Below are positions 10,393 through 21,895 of a stretch of DNA of 64,000 nucleotides, piece by piece; the stretch's first letter is position 1, and every line of letters begins with the position of its first letter. Source of the stretch: Adiantum capillus-veneris (Eukaryota; Streptophyta; Polypodiopsida; Polypodiales; Pteridaceae); assembly GCA_014529385.2 (NCBI GenBank), contig CM043958.1:153878793-153942792 (forward strand). The letters run 5' to 3'. Below the pieces are notes generated by a model. That model saw only the letters and a program-made list of their open reading frames with translations. It had not been told where the DNA came from and searched no databases. A program made the translations under genes and the position numbers.

Positions 10393-13300
10393 CTAAGGGG
10401 CTACCTCTATGACATACCACCAGTTTGTTGCAGAATTTGTAGGATGGAATACCACCTGCAAGAGCCACATAATGTAATTACATGAGTGCTTCCATACCAC
10501 TAGTTCTCTAAAGTTAGATGCTAAATATTTATAGACCTTCTTGTTCACAACACTCGGGTAGTACAAAAGTGTCTCGAAGGTCGGTCTACTTTTTGGTTGA
10601 GTCCACCTCAAGGAGACCCGACTCTCCTCTACGCACAATAGCATTGCGACCCTTCATGTTTATCTTGAACCATTGCACATCAAACAAGTCCACAAAAAAT
10701 CCTGTATAGTCTATCCTTACTCCAACCAACAACAATTATGAGTGTCCGTCCTAACATCTAGAAAGCCACGAGTCGAACATTGCAAACATAGCTTGGGGCT
10801 GCAAACCCGTGAGTACTCCCACTCCTCCTTAGGCTCTCAAGACCCGTCGGATAATGCATCGATAGTCATCTTCCCTCTCTCCACTCTATTCGTGCCCTTT
10901 GTCTCTCTTGCTTTGCATCCTCATACTGTGAAATCCACTTTTGCATCACTTGATTGTGAAGCATGCAAAATAAATTGATCTTAGCCTCTAGTTCTTCCAT
11001 CATTTTCTTTTCAACACCGAGATTGCACATCACAAACCCAGATATGCGCTCATCGTCTATGGTGCACCAAAGCGTATCTCGAGCATGATCAACTCCAGAG
11101 AGCCACTCTCCAATGTAAACAAGGGACTCTGAAACCAGCCAACCCTCTGCCATGCTACCCTTTGGACGTGCCTTTTGACGCACATATCCCTTGAGCGTTT
11201 TCATGAAACGCTCTAAAAAGAACATCCATCTAGAATACATTGTGCCTGCTATTTCCACCTCATCAACTATGTGAACAAGAAGATGCACTTGAATGGTTAG
11301 AATGGTAGTGGGAAAGTGTTTCTCAAACATGTAAACAAGCTTCGCAGCATTTAGTTTGGTGAATGGTATGGAACCTATATCAATCTTGTTATGGGAGATC
11401 CATTGCACCAACTTCGCGAGTTTGTAGATTGTGGTCTGGACGCTAGGAGATAAACAACCCTCAATGGCCACCCGTAAAATAAACTGCAAAACAAGTCTGG
11501 CAATGGTATTAAAGTCCACACACGACTATACTACGCAATTCCAATTATGATCTATTTCACTTCAAACATACCTGACATATTTTATGCCAATCATGTATCT
11601 TCAAACTAGTAAGCTTCCGTTCTTTAGTGAAACCTGTTCGGAGCGAGTGCATTACGCCAGTGGACGTACGCACGGATGAATGATCTCTTTTACTTTGCGT
11701 TCCTGGCCTCCTGTCAAAATCCATGGTGCTTTAGGGAGCTTTATCAATCCATCATGAGTCTGGGCCAATATGGCAACTCATACCATAGAGAGAATCTCTT
11801 CATCCCTGGGGACAGACTGTCATCACACATCTCCTTCTGCTCTAACCATGCTTGAGCAGACATCCTTGGCGGTCGTTTTCCCAAAAAATCATCGCGTACC
11901 TCGTGATTCTTTGGAAGATGCGCTTGATGATCTTCGTAGATTTGCTTCTTGAGTGAGGGCACTCAACGTGCATTAAGTCTAGGGCCACATGTGACGCATG
12001 CTCTATATCCTCTTGTCTAGAGTCCTCTGCATGCATACACATGACAATAAATCCACATGAGAAAACACAGGTTTAATGTGTGAGTTTGAGTATAACCTGA
12101 GAATTCTGTTAGTCCAGGATAGTCATGCATGGTCTACATCAGAATGCCTTTGATCAAGGCATTGCGTCGACCTGTGTGTCGGCTCATTTCCACCACTTCT
12201 ATGCCAATCCACAATTGTTGTATCTCTTCCAATAGTGGACGAAGATACACATCCATATTCTTCACTTTATACCGCCTCGACGCAAATCAAGCTTAGAAAT
12301 AGGTTCCCCTTCTTGGTCGTCAACCAGGGAGGAATGTTGTAGTTGACAATGACAAATGGCCATACACTGTAAGATGTCGACCTCTGACCAAATGGATTTA
12401 CGCCATCCATAGCTAGGCCAAGATGCAAATTTTGAGCTTCTTTGGAAAAATCCGACCATGTGTCGTCAATATGCTTCCATGTCGCACAATTTGCAAGACA
12501 TCGTCCGAAGATCTATTCTCCTTGTGCCATAATGCTAGAGCGACCATGGACTTGCATTCGAAGAAACGTTTGATGCGAAGCAATAGAAGAAAGTATCGCA
12601 ACACCTTTTGCGTCACTTTTTTCCCGTGGAGATCTATTTGAGATCTCTTGGAATCACATTTAGGACACTTCTCCATGTCCACGTATTCCCCTATGAAAAT
12701 AATGCAATAGTTAGGACAAGCGTAAATAAAATTGCAATCCATCCCCAAGTTTTGCAAGATCTTTCTTGCTTCTTCTCTGAAATCTGGCATCACATTATCA
12801 GCTGGCAGTATGTACTCTTTGAGCAATCTACACAGAGGAAAAATGCAAAACACTTGTGTACGTAATTTGGTACATTATACATTTAGATTTTTTTATTGAA
12901 GTAGACACGTTCTAATAGATCACCTGAAAAGTGATGTGGCGCTAGTGTCACTCCATCCAAACTTTACCTGCATGTTGAGAAGAACCAGGAGCGCCTTCAA
13001 TGTAGAGACTCATGCTCCACCATACAATGGCATATCGGCCTCACTTTTCATGTCATCATAGATAAGCCTTTCTGAATCCATGATCATTTCGTCGATCTCG
13101 GGCTCGAACATAGTCTCATTGGGAATGTGCTCTGCATGATCACCCTCCGAGGTGTCAAAGGCTGCATCTTGCACCTGTGAACACGTCAATTGGGTTGCAA
13201 GACTGATGTTGGCCAACATCAGAGTCCAACGAGTTGTAATTGTCAACAACTTGATCTATAATAGATGGGTCAAGCTTGCCAAATTTGTGAACGTGCTACA

Positions 13301-13414
13301 AAGAAACGCGTCTTGTCCGTCGCATAGCATGTTTGCATTGATTACAAGGACATAGGATCCTTGTTGAGAGATAGCCGTTTTGGTTGGACAACCCCACATC
13401 GTCGTCACTACTCA
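10393..13414 (-). pseudogene. CACTA transposase, TNP2 type, multi-exon, decayed
   Basis: Read on the minus strand from ATG at 13414: a transposase-associated N-terminus (CPCNQCKHAMRRTRR at about 13350), an acidic linker (13249-13010) leading into a YDDMKSEADMPLY motif, then a predicted 95-bp GT-AG intron (12829-12923). The Transposase_21 core follows with LLKEYILPADN, CPNYCIIF and CPKC (12853-12640) and the MDGVNPFGQRS...WPFVIVNYNIPPWL signature (about 12420-12310). DUF4218-like sequence covers 11519-10866 (WMFFLERFMKTLKGYVRQKA) and a DUF4216-like end lies near 10644-10393. Stops and shifts break it in several places. In the family the protein binds the element ends and catalyses cut-and-paste excision in the nucleus. 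Confidence 0.85.
12829..12923 (-). other. Predicted intron in CACTA transposase
   Basis: On the minus strand, donor TTTTCAG|GTGATC and acceptor CTCTGTGTAG|ATTG restore the conserved protein order between the KFGWSDTSA region and LLKEYILPADN. Confidence 0.6.
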
Positions 13415-13755
13415 TAATGAATTAAAAACCTTGAACTTTGAACATAAATTTAATCTTCTCCTCCTCTCCTCCTTCTCTTATCTCCCTCTCTCTTAATCTC
13501 CTTCGCAATCAAGAAACCATAGATCACACTGTAAACAACCTCAAATTCTCTTGCCATGTGCGATCCCCGCACACCTCGGTCTAGAGGTGCATGGAGATAA
13601 AAACCACCGGGTTATAATTACTTCTTTATTGGTCAATGCCTATATTTGTGGGTACGAGAAATCTACACACCCAGGTCTACATGACAATGCATGTAGTGGA
13701 CAAAACCCCTTTGCCTCTTGTTCAACTATAAACATTCCCTAGTGTAAACTACCTA
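13415..13755 (-). other. CACTA 5' leader region
   Basis: Between the transposase start codon and the nested TIR element. No ORF of note; a CT-rich stretch at about 13455-13500 may belong to the promoter or leader. Inference only. Confidence 0.3.
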
Positions 13756-14169
13756 AAGAGCTATGGTTGTAAGTGAAGCCACCATTTTGTGATGTGTGCA
13801 GAGAAAATGCTCTGGGTTCTCTAGATTGCTTTGAAGAAGAGCTTCTTTGTTATGCTTCTTGCTCAACATCTCTTCACATCAGCTCCTTGTTCGAGGAATT
13901 ACTGTGGACATTACATGCTTACCTCCATTCTGAGGTACTGTGGCGTTGAAAGCTTTCCAACCTACTACCGCATCCATGGAGAGAAAGAGAGAAATAGACA
14001 GAAAGAGAGAGAGAAATATAGAGAAGGTAGAGAGAAGAGAGTAGAAAGTCATTTTTGAACTCCATCTTGGGGACGTAAAAAATTATTTTTCAAAGCACTC
14101 TACAGAAGCCTTCACATTCTCGCATTGCACACCCCACAAAATGGTGGCTTCACTTACAACCATTGCTCT
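13756..14169 (-). mobile_element. MITE-like TIR element, copy 1
   Basis: About 410 bp with 35-bp inverted ends: 13756-13792 (AAGAGCTATGGTTGTAAGTG...) and 14135-14169, its reverse complement with one or two mismatches. The interior is GA-rich in part, with no coding capacity. A second copy in the opposite orientation is at 63522-64000. No clear target duplication was seen, so the superfamily is open (a Mutator- or hAT-derived foldback is possible). Confidence 0.75.
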
Positions 14170-14538
14170 TAACTTACTTGCAAGCTCACATGCACAAACG
14201 GCTTGTCCACGAGCCGTTTGCAGATGTGATCTTGCAAACAACTAACTACATACCTAAACTCATGTGAGCTACATGCAAACTACTGCAAACATAACCATAA
14301 ATCTAACTCTAAATTTACACCATAATCCTGAAGCTAAACTTAAATATAAAAACTAAATCCAAAATCTAATTTCAAATTTAAACTCAAGCTCTAATCACTA
14401 ACTATCTTTAAATATCCCTAACTATGCTCTAAACCTTAAATATAAAGTTAAATCCTAAACCTAAACCCAAAGCTCTAAATTTAAATCTAAACCTAAACTC
14501 TAACCAAAACTTTCTCTCTCTCTCTCTCTCTCTCATAC

Positions 14539-14572
<34 letters not shown>

Positions 14573-14832
14573 TTGACAGAACCATTGAGCTCGAGAGAGT
14601 TAAACGTCCACGACATCAATCGAGGCTCCATTAGAGAATCAGGACTACTCTAGCGTGATATGGGAGACGCCCAGCAAGTCTATTTACAAAGGCAAAGATT
14701 GACGAAGCTCTTCACCGATCGATGCACTACTTTCTCGGACAACGATGGCATTAGATTAGACCCACACGGAGTCTATCGGGTCTCATAAATCATTTTGGCA
14801 TTTTGAAGACGTTTAATATAACATTTCATTTC

Positions 14833-14838
<6 letters not shown>
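14170..14838 (-). repeat. CACTA terminal region, inner part
   Basis: Non-coding; contains a run of degenerate CTAAA/TAAAT-type repeats (14280-14510), a (CT)n and (AT)n run (14512-14570), and a unique stretch 14575-14820 that is repeated inverted at about 62835-63060. It has no genes. Confidence 0.6.
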
Positions 14839-14918
<80 letters not shown>

Positions 14919-15175
14919 GTGTGTCTGTGTGTGTGTGCACGCGCGTGCGCGTGTGTGTGTGTGTGTGTGGAAGAGAGAAAGAAAGAGGGGAAGGGAACAT
15001 GAGAGAGAGGAGAGGGAGGGAGCATACCTATGTGTGTGTGTGTGGGTGTGGGAGAGAGAAAGACAGAGAACGGAACATGAGAGAGAGCAAAGGGAGGGAG
15101 CATACCTGGCTCTCCCTCCTCTCCTCGCACGCACGTGCGCGCGCGTGTGTGAGAGAGAGAGAGAGAGAGGTAGAG
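14838..15175. repeat. Compound (CT)n(CA)n microsatellite with GT/GA blocks
   Basis: A (CT)n run at 14838-14863 followed by (CA)n to about 14916, then interrupted GT and GA blocks. The layout matches 62490-62830 in inverse orientation. The predicted proteins here are simple-sequence artefacts. Confidence 0.9.
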
Positions 15176-15179
15176 AGAG

Positions 15180-15371
15180 GTATACCTGTTTCGCAAAGAG
15201 CGTCGAAACTCAGATCTACAGATCTGAGTTTTTGGCGCTCTTGAATTATTTTTATAGGATTGGTGTCGCTATAGGCGTTGCTATGTAACAAAGATTATAA
15301 CGACGCCGAAACTTTTCCACATTTGAGCGTTGCACTACGAGCGTCGCTATGCTGAAGAACCTCTTGTAGTG
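15180..15371 (-). repeat. CACTA subterminal region with hairpin, copy A
   Basis: The outer ~190 bp of the transposon. It holds a near-perfect hairpin at 15199-15240 (core arm AAACTCAGATCT, loop AC), several GACGC/GCGTC motifs in both orientations, and ends in CCTCTTGTAGTG. Copies B (58574-58785) and C (62341-62460) share the same order. In CACTA elements such subterminal motifs bind the transposase; applying that here is inference. Confidence 0.7.
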
Positions 15372-15587
15372 TGTGAAGGCGTTTTAAGGGCTGGACGAAG
15401 CCATAGTTTTCTCCTTGGTGGGGCTTTGGTCTACATGTGTGCCCAATGTGGTTTGCTTATCGAAGCCTAAAGGTTTTGGCTTCCTTTCTATGCAAAATGT
15501 GGTCTCAAGGGTGCGAAATGAGGGATCCTCTTAAGATGCAAAGGAGAGGGTTTGGAAGAAGAGGCTATTTTCCTCAGATACGAAAAA
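15372..15587. other. Flanking DNA beyond CACTA end
   Basis: No recognised feature; some similarity to the tandem repeat that follows (TTTCTATGCAAAATGTGGTCTC). Confidence 0.3.
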
Positions 15588-16210
15588 AGTGCTTCTCTTT
15601 AGACACAATTACCTATGAGCTTGCATTTCAGGTTGCAACCCTTAGGATACCTTGATTTCTAGGTATGTCTAGCAGGGGAAGGAAGGGGAAGCTTATATGG
15701 GCTATTATTTAGGGATACGAAGCAAGAGATTCTCTTCACATGCAAATACCTAAGCTTGCATCTCAGACTGTAGTTTCTTGGGATTCATTGATCATAGCAT
15801 ATGTCGAGTATGAGAAGGATGAGAAAGCTCTTATAATGTATTACTTGGCACGGGCTGTCAGGTATTGCTAAGAAAGGGTTTCTCTTTAGATGCAATCACC
15901 TACGAGTTTGCACCTCGAGAGTCGAGACACATCCCTTAGGATGCATTCAGATCAGGATATGTCTGACAAAGAAATCGGGCTTTTTTTGGTGGATGTGAAG
16001 GAGGGCTTCTCTTCAAATGCAATCACCTTCCAAGTTATAGTCTCTTTGAACGCACTAATGCAGGATGTATCCATCATAGAAAGAATAAGGAATCTTCATA
16101 AGCAAAGAGGGGGACTTCTCTTCAATGCAATCACCTTTGCCTACAAATTGAGTTTTGCTCTCTTGGGATGCTTAGATTGTAGGATATGTCTACAAATAGT
16201 GACTACCCTT
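15588..16210 (+). repeat. Degenerate tandem repeat, about 105-150 bp per unit
   Basis: Five diverged units begin near 15588, 15728, 15876, 16005 and 16110. Each opens with a TTCTCTTYARATGCAATCACC-like motif and continues to a GGATATGTC-like motif before the next start. It is non-coding or long dead; the short frame at 15890-16231 covers parts of three units. Confidence 0.65.
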
Positions 16211-17046
16211 ATTCATAAAAGCGGTAGTTGACAACAGATATTGATTGAAGTGAGAAATTGCAATAAGGCATTGTCATAGGAAAGTTGCAACGTTCAAAGA
16301 GAACTTTTGAAAAGTTAAAATTCTTTGGGTAAAGCATTTTTCTAACCACACAAATTCTCTTTATATATTTTTGAAAAAGAAAACATAGAAATTTGAGCTA
16401 CTTTTACATTACAAACCAGTATGCTCAAAATCCATGCAAGATTATCAAGACAAACTTTAATAATTCCATAATGGTGTGACCAGTTTGACTTTGATTGTTG
16501 CCTATGAAATTTAAAAAAGAAACTACAATTTACAAAAAAAGCATTTCTATGTATGTAATATGTATATGTATGTATCTTGTAACTGGAGAAGATTCAAGCC
16601 GACGGGTGCACAGTGCCGCAAAAGGTGCATTGATGCCGACAAGAACTGACAATCGAAGCATAGGGATCACTAGAGTGAACCTTTTCAATGTGTAATATCA
16701 ATTGCTAATAGCTATGGCATATGCACAAGTGATAGTTGGGTTAGTTGTAACTTGTTGGCGACAAGTCTTCTTACTTGCACACGGTGAAAAAAAATCATTT
16801 GTGGGAAGATTCATTGGAATCTTCCTCAACAACACTCCACTCTCCCAACCCATACCTTCTCCTACATGCCGACACGGCACCTTCTTGCTTGTCCCTATCT
16901 CCTTGGGCTTGCCTCCCCTCCCCAGGTGTGCAACTCATCTTCCTTTGCCCGCCTCCCTGGAAACCCTACATATGGAGAGAGTAGACATGCATCTAGGCTT
17001 GCAGACTCCGGAGGCAAGACCTACGAATAGTTGCCTCTACCGCCAC

Positions 17047-17088
<42 letters not shown>

Positions 17089-17855
17089 CATGGGCAACCT
17101 CAGGATTTCTTCGCCTTCATCCTCTAAACTGGACAACAAATTAAAGAGATCATTGCATGCATAGCAAGCGAAAGTGGTGTGTTTGTGTACACGTCTATAG
17201 AAGAGAGAGAGATATTTGACACTTGCTTTAAAATCGGGAGCCTGGATCCTTCAAGATTCCTTTGGAAAGTACATTTTTTGAAATCGGTAGTAGCACACCT
17301 ACTTATCAATCGACTACTACTGGCTCTCCCTCACTTTTATTCATTCATTCCAAGGATTCCTCTAGGCTGCGAATCCAACCTTAGAGTTGAGCGATGCCCA
17401 CATGGATCTCGTCTCATACCACCCATCTAAAAAGGTATACGGGTTTAGAGCTTGCGTCGATGGCAGTAATCTATCCTTTTAAGCTATTAGTAATCTATCC
17501 TTTTAAGCTATTGTGCGCCACAAGAAGAGGAGTGACATGCTCACAATACTTCAAAAAAATAAAATAAATTCGACCCTTGCCTCCAGTCGTTCCTCTCTTG
17601 CTCTCTGCTTGCTTTGACGCCCGACCCTCTCATGCTCTCTGCCTTCTTCGACACTCTCTACCTGGTTTAACGCACGACCCTCTCCTGCTCTCTGCCTCCT
17701 ACAACTTCGGATCTCCTTTGATTCCCCTCTTACTTTCTTCTTGCATCTATCATTTATAACTATGCAACAGCTGTGCAGTCTCAGCCTCAGTGCTTTTCTT
17801 CCTTACCAGCGTACGGCCTACGCCTCGTACCGGGTCTCCTCAAACGCTCGCTCTT

Positions 17856-17895
<40 letters not shown>

Positions 17896-18320
17896 GAAGC
17901 TGTGAACAGTGACACTACAAGTTTGTAAGCCTAGAGGAGGCTAGCATGCTTTCATCTGAACCTTGGTTTGATGTTGAGACGTTGCTTTCATTTTGGTGTG
18001 CAGTCCTGCAGGCCCATGATGTAGCAATGCGAGATTTTTCCCTCGATGGCGTCAGGGTAACAGATTTGGTTCATAAGTAGGTACTGCTGTCCATGTTTTA
18101 AATTTGGGCATTTGCGTAGGCGTCTGAGCCACTTATCAAGACTTGGATCTCTTAGTGTGAAGCATCCAGAGATTTGTTTTGGGATTCTGATTTGAGAAAG
18201 TAGAGAGAAAACCTCTCACTTGACAAGACGAGTTCCACGTGGTATGTGATACCGACTCCATGGAACTTGAAGCATACCTAGAATGTGGAGAGCCTGCTTT
18301 GCCATTTGCACACATTAGAA
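16211..18320. other. Uncharacterised intergenic DNA with two GA microsatellites
   Basis: No gene recognised. GA runs lie at about 17049-17088 and 17862-17890; the run of pyrimidine-rich sequence at 16840-16960 and 17570-17760 gives proline/serine-rich chance frames. A 24-bp duplication (AATCTATCCTTTTAAGCTATT) occurs at about 17469 and 17491. Confidence 0.35.
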
Positions 18321-18324
18321 TACT

Positions 18325-18510
18325 AGAGAGGGCGCTCAAGGCACATATTTAAAGGTCCCAAGCCATGCAAAGCATCAGATACAAAAGCTGGCACTAAAAA
18401 GTGGCTTCCGTGATTTTCAGCTTGCCACGTTAGCTTCTGTGATTCATCGGGATTTACGGGATTGTGTGCAGTTAGCCACGTCATCAGTTCAGTCAGGCAC
18501 CTTATGAGTT
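18325..18510 (-). repeat. Fragment of gypsy LTR family A
   Basis: On the minus strand this resembles the middle of the LTRs at 22076-22682 and 28794-29461: CTAACGTGG-, CCGTGATTT- and TTTAAATATG-like blocks in the same order. It has no neighbouring internal region. Confidence 0.55.
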
Positions 18511-18574
18511 TTCGAATGCTAGAACTGGTCCTTTTCAGTTTCTTTGCTACATCATCACTATGTGACTTTCTACA

Positions 18575-18810
18575 AAACCACGATTGGTTAGATATACTTC
18601 TATCCCGAAGAGGGAAAGTATGAATGGCCATTGAGATGCTTCTAAAGCATGAAGAAATAGATCTCCTCTTACGTTGTTGGAAGATAAATATAGATGGTTA
18701 CAAGTATATACAACGGATGGAATTTACCTTAGGCACCCAGAGTAAGAAATGCATGATGGCTTGCATTGAATGCTATTTTGGAAATGCTTGAGCATTAGCT
18801 ATTCAAGGGT
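18575..18810 (+). repeat. Dispersed repeat R2, copy 1
   Basis: Diverged match to 23424-23645 in the same orientation, sharing ATACTTCTATCCC, GGAAAGTATGAATG, ATATAGATGG and CTTAGGCAC blocks. No coding function seen. Confidence 0.6.
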
Positions 18811-19078
18811 AAAGACATCCAATGAATGTACGATTGCTGTTTGCTGATTAAGCGATTTGTATTTTGCAAAAGGATTAGTGTTCGCTATGTTAAAATGCTA
18901 CTTGAGCACTATCGTTATAAGGACTTTCATTTTTCACATTTTTACTTGGATTTTGCAGAAAGTGACACTGCGCTTGGAATCAAAAGGGTCAACAAATCTG
19001 AGGGTTAAAAATAAAATAAAAATATAATTGGTGGTGTGTCCATTGGTAGGCCTTTGGGGTAGCACGTACTTACTTCAA

Positions 19079-19150
19079 CACTTATATGTGTGTGTGGTCT
19101 GGGCGAGACCACACGTGCAAGCAAGGGGAAACCAAGTATTGATTTGCTAA
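19079..19150 (+). repeat. Short repeat R3, copy 1
   Basis: About 70 bp around GAGACCACACGTGCAAGC that recurs at 40915-40985 just upstream of the methyltransferase exons. It directly precedes the truncated LTR that starts at about 19158. Confidence 0.5.
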
Positions 19151-19157
19151 AGGAGAA

Positions 19158-19383
19158 GGTGCAGAGTACTGGCTTGTAGTGTGTTGATGCAATATAAAGA
19201 AATACCGAAAGGGGCGTCAAGGTTTGGGGCCAATACTCTCTGGGGTGGAATTTCGCCACTCCGTGTCGCGTGTCGTCTCTCTCTCTATCTCTCAGTCTCT
19301 CTCTCAGTTCAGTTGTTATTGAAGTGCTAAAAGTCTGTTCAGTCTGTTCTTTTCTATTGGCACGTGGTGTCCGTCTTGTGACA
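19158..19383 (+). repeat. Truncated 5' LTR of element 1 (family A)
   Basis: Matches the last ~225 bp of 22076-22682, from GGAGAAGGTGCAGAG to TTGTGACA; the upstream part of the LTR is replaced by repeat R3. Confidence 0.8.
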
Positions 19384-19384
19384 G

Positions 19385-19396
19385 TGGTATAAGAGC
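19385..19396 (+). promoter_or_regulatory. Primer binding site (initiator Met tRNA)
   Basis: TGGTATAAGAGC, one mismatch from TGGTATCAGAGC, one base after the LTR end. Confidence 0.8.
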
Positions 19397-19613
19397 ATCA
19401 GGCGTGTGCTTTTTTGAATGCATACCGGTTCCATCAAAGAGCAGACAAAGCAAGATTGCACTTCCAAAGTTCATTGGAAATTTTAGCTTCGTGCTCCGAC
19501 CCCGGACTTATCAACCACTCCCACCCCTACTTCGTCGCGCATCGGACGCGCTCTCGTCTTCATCGCTCTGTCTTATAGGGCATAAGCCATTAAGAACGCA
19601 AGACATAGAATTC

Positions 19614-20930
19614 ATGGATTCAACAGAATATTTGCAGTTTCTGCTCAACGAGCTTCATGACATTCTTTCGCGGCATCCTCAACAGAATCTTCCGATGCTA
19701 CAAAGTTTTCAACAATTTTTGAACTACATGTTACCCCCTTTGATACCCCAGGTGGTACATCCTCCTCCGGCATCAGACAGTAGGAGAGCTTCCAACCGCC
19801 AACCTTCTTAGCCAGTCGTCTGTTCCGGAATATGGTGCAGCCATCTAACCCTGATCCAATGCAACGGCCTTTGCCATCGACATTGCCACCACCGCCGCCA
19901 CCAGGCTACAATGGTTGGAGCCCATATGATACCCTTATTATCCATATCCAAGATATGCGCTTAACCAACCCAAAGATTTCAAAGATGGCGGCACGACAGT
20001 CAAAATTTTCACTTTTTCCGGGGTGAAAGATCGCAAGAAAGCATTGCAATTCCTACAACAATTTGACAACATCTATGCTTTGGGGAACTATACAGAAGAA
20101 TCCAAGATTTCTCGAGCAGCGGGATTTCTTAAAAATAATGCTATGCAATGGTGGAGTTCAATCGCGACACAACCACAACCGCATGCTCCAAGGACCTGGC
20201 AAGCTTTCAAGACAGTTTTTGCATATAGTTACATGACTTCGATCTTTGAAGTCTGGATTTTGGTAAAGTGGGGCAACTTGAAAATGCTTACCATCGAAAC
20301 CATGGACGACTATAACCAAAGGTTTCTTGACGTGTACCTTCCGGTGTCCTTTAAGTTCATTTCCTTGGAGGATCAATGCGAGCGCTACACCATTGGACTA
20401 TCATCACCATTGCAGGAATATTGTCTCTCCAAGCAAGTCTCTACCATGCAAGAGCTTATGGACTATGCCGCAGTCAGCTACAAGCTCTTGAAAGGAAAGT
20501 TGGATTTTACCACAGAAGAACCTCCGGCCATTAACCAGAACTCCCGGCAACAACGAACAAATTCTTAGGAATCCCGTGAAAACCAACCTCAACGGCCTCG
20601 TTTGACACGATGTCAACGAGACGCCTTGTTACAAGAAGGCCGATGCTTTGAATGTTTCCAAATAGGACAGACGTTCAATACATGTCCGACGTCCTTAGTG
20701 CAACCTTCTCCTCCCACGTCAGACAGATCCCCGGAGCCACCTCTTGCCAAGAAGACTAGACCTGCTATTGGACTAGTACCCGATATTTATGATATACACC
20801 TCGAGAGTTTTAATGAATTATGTAGAGCTTATGGAAAAGTCAACAGCTTAAAAGTCCTTATTTTCTTTGACCCTGGAGCTATGGAGAACTTCAAAATTCT
20901 TGAAGCAGATGCACTTTGATTGTAATGCAG
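19614..20930 (+). pseudogene. Gypsy gag polyprotein, element 1
   Basis: Starts at ATG 19614 (MDSTEYLQFLL). A proline-rich spacer (19832-20026) precedes the conserved gag/capsid part at 20023-20568, with ALQFLQQFDNIYALGNY, NNAMQWWSS and TMQELMDYA motifs typical of plant gypsy gag. A zinc-knuckle remnant at about 20644 reads CFECFQIGQTFNTC, where the expected His is Thr. After it comes a protease-like start IFFDPGAMENF (about 20860). Breaks: TAG near 19809, a frameshift near 19830 and another near 20023, TAG near 20567 and TGA near 20917. Gag would package element RNA; here it is a dead copy. Confidence 0.8.
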
Positions 20931-21200
20931 AGGGTGGACAAATTGAAGCTGAGCTAGCCACGGGGGGCAAACTCAAAAAGTGGTACTGCTCATTGGTGCA
21001 CTTCCAGTGACTATACAAGATTATCGTGGAAAAGCCGATTTCCACATTATGAAGTTGGGCAATTGCGACGTTCTCTTGCGCATGCCCTTGGCACGACAAG
21101 AATGACGCAACTCTCTAGGTCCGGAATCGAATCATAACCGTGATGCAAAAGGGCAAGCCAGTTGTCCTCAAAGTTCGGTTGTCCGAACAAAGCCTTGAAT
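20931..21200 (+). pseudogene. Gypsy protease remnant, element 1
   Basis: Frame-shifted sequence continues the protease: VVLLIGALPVTIQDYRGKADFHIMKLGNCDVLL-like pieces in two frames. It stops before any reverse transcriptase; the pol region is deleted. Confidence 0.6.
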
Positions 21201-21411
21201 GACCTCTTTAATCGTTTTCTGGTTAGATACTTTTAAACATTGTTTGAGAAAGTATTGCTTGAAATTTGTTTGAAATGGATGCTATCTGTTTTAAACTTTT
21301 CTTGGTGCCGATTTGAATTGTTTGACTCTAGTTTTAAATACTGATTTCAATGATTGGTGATTTTACTCTCGGGTGGAGAAGTGAGAAATACTGTTTTGGT
21401 ATTGTTTGAAC

Positions 21412-21690
21412 CTTAGAACGACGCAAGCTGATGCTCGGGGAGCGTTCCGTTGTATGCTAGAAAACCTCCAAACGACGCAGGCCGATGCTTGGGGAGCGTT
21501 TGGTTGTATGCTTGAACCTCCAAGGGACGCACCTCCAAACGACGCAGGTTGCAGTCTGGGGGGCGTTTGGTTGTAAAAGGCCTCTATATCTCCTGGCTCG
21601 GACCTTTTTAGGTTATACGGGAAGAGTGATGAGGGAGTCGTTGAATATCTCCCGGCTTGGACCTTGTTAGGTTATGCAGGAGGAGTGTTC
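21412..21690 (+). repeat. Two short tandem arrays in element 1
   Basis: Three units of roughly 50-65 bp around AACGACGCAGGYYGATGCTTGGG/GGGAGCGTT (21412-21580), then two units of about 60 bp around ATCTCCYGGCTYGGACCTTKTTAGGTTATRC (21587-21690). Non-coding. Confidence 0.7.
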
Positions 21691-21895
21691 ATCGGCGACT
21701 TTATGTTTCTATGTCTTGTAACATGCATATGTGAGCATTTATGTTGCATTGTGATGTGTCAACCACTGAATATTCCTAATTGGATGAGATTGCTTGATAT
21801 GTAATTTTAGTGCATCAAGACACCTATGGAAGATCAGTGCGGTTTGGGTGTGATGGCTAATTTTACTACGCTAGAATATCAAGAGTTCCAATCTA

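Larger units (their letters stand above)
10150..15371 (-). mobile_element. CACTA (En/Spm) DNA transposon, one end identified
   Basis: A minus-strand TNP2-type transposase gene (10393-13414) is followed outward by a terminal region ending at 15371 in CCTCTTGTAGTG, the reverse complement of a CACTACAAGAGG terminus. A near-identical terminus occurs in the other orientation at 58574. The transposase points away from this end, so 15371 is the 5' (promoter-side) end. The opposite end was not found; it may lie left of 10150 or be lost. A TIR element is nested at 13756-14169. Confidence 0.75.

Noticed and set aside
14803-15291. Long open frames on both strands with SLSLSL/HTHTHT/CVCVCV runs
   Set aside because: They are translations of CT, CA, GT and GA microsatellites; similar frames occur at 9944-10153, 42383-42621, 43006-43269, 49680-49780, 62299-62979 and 63640-63780.
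15588-16210. CRISPR-like array
   Set aside because: Unit lengths vary, repeats are long and diverged, there are no uniform spacers or cas genes, and the setting is a plant genome.
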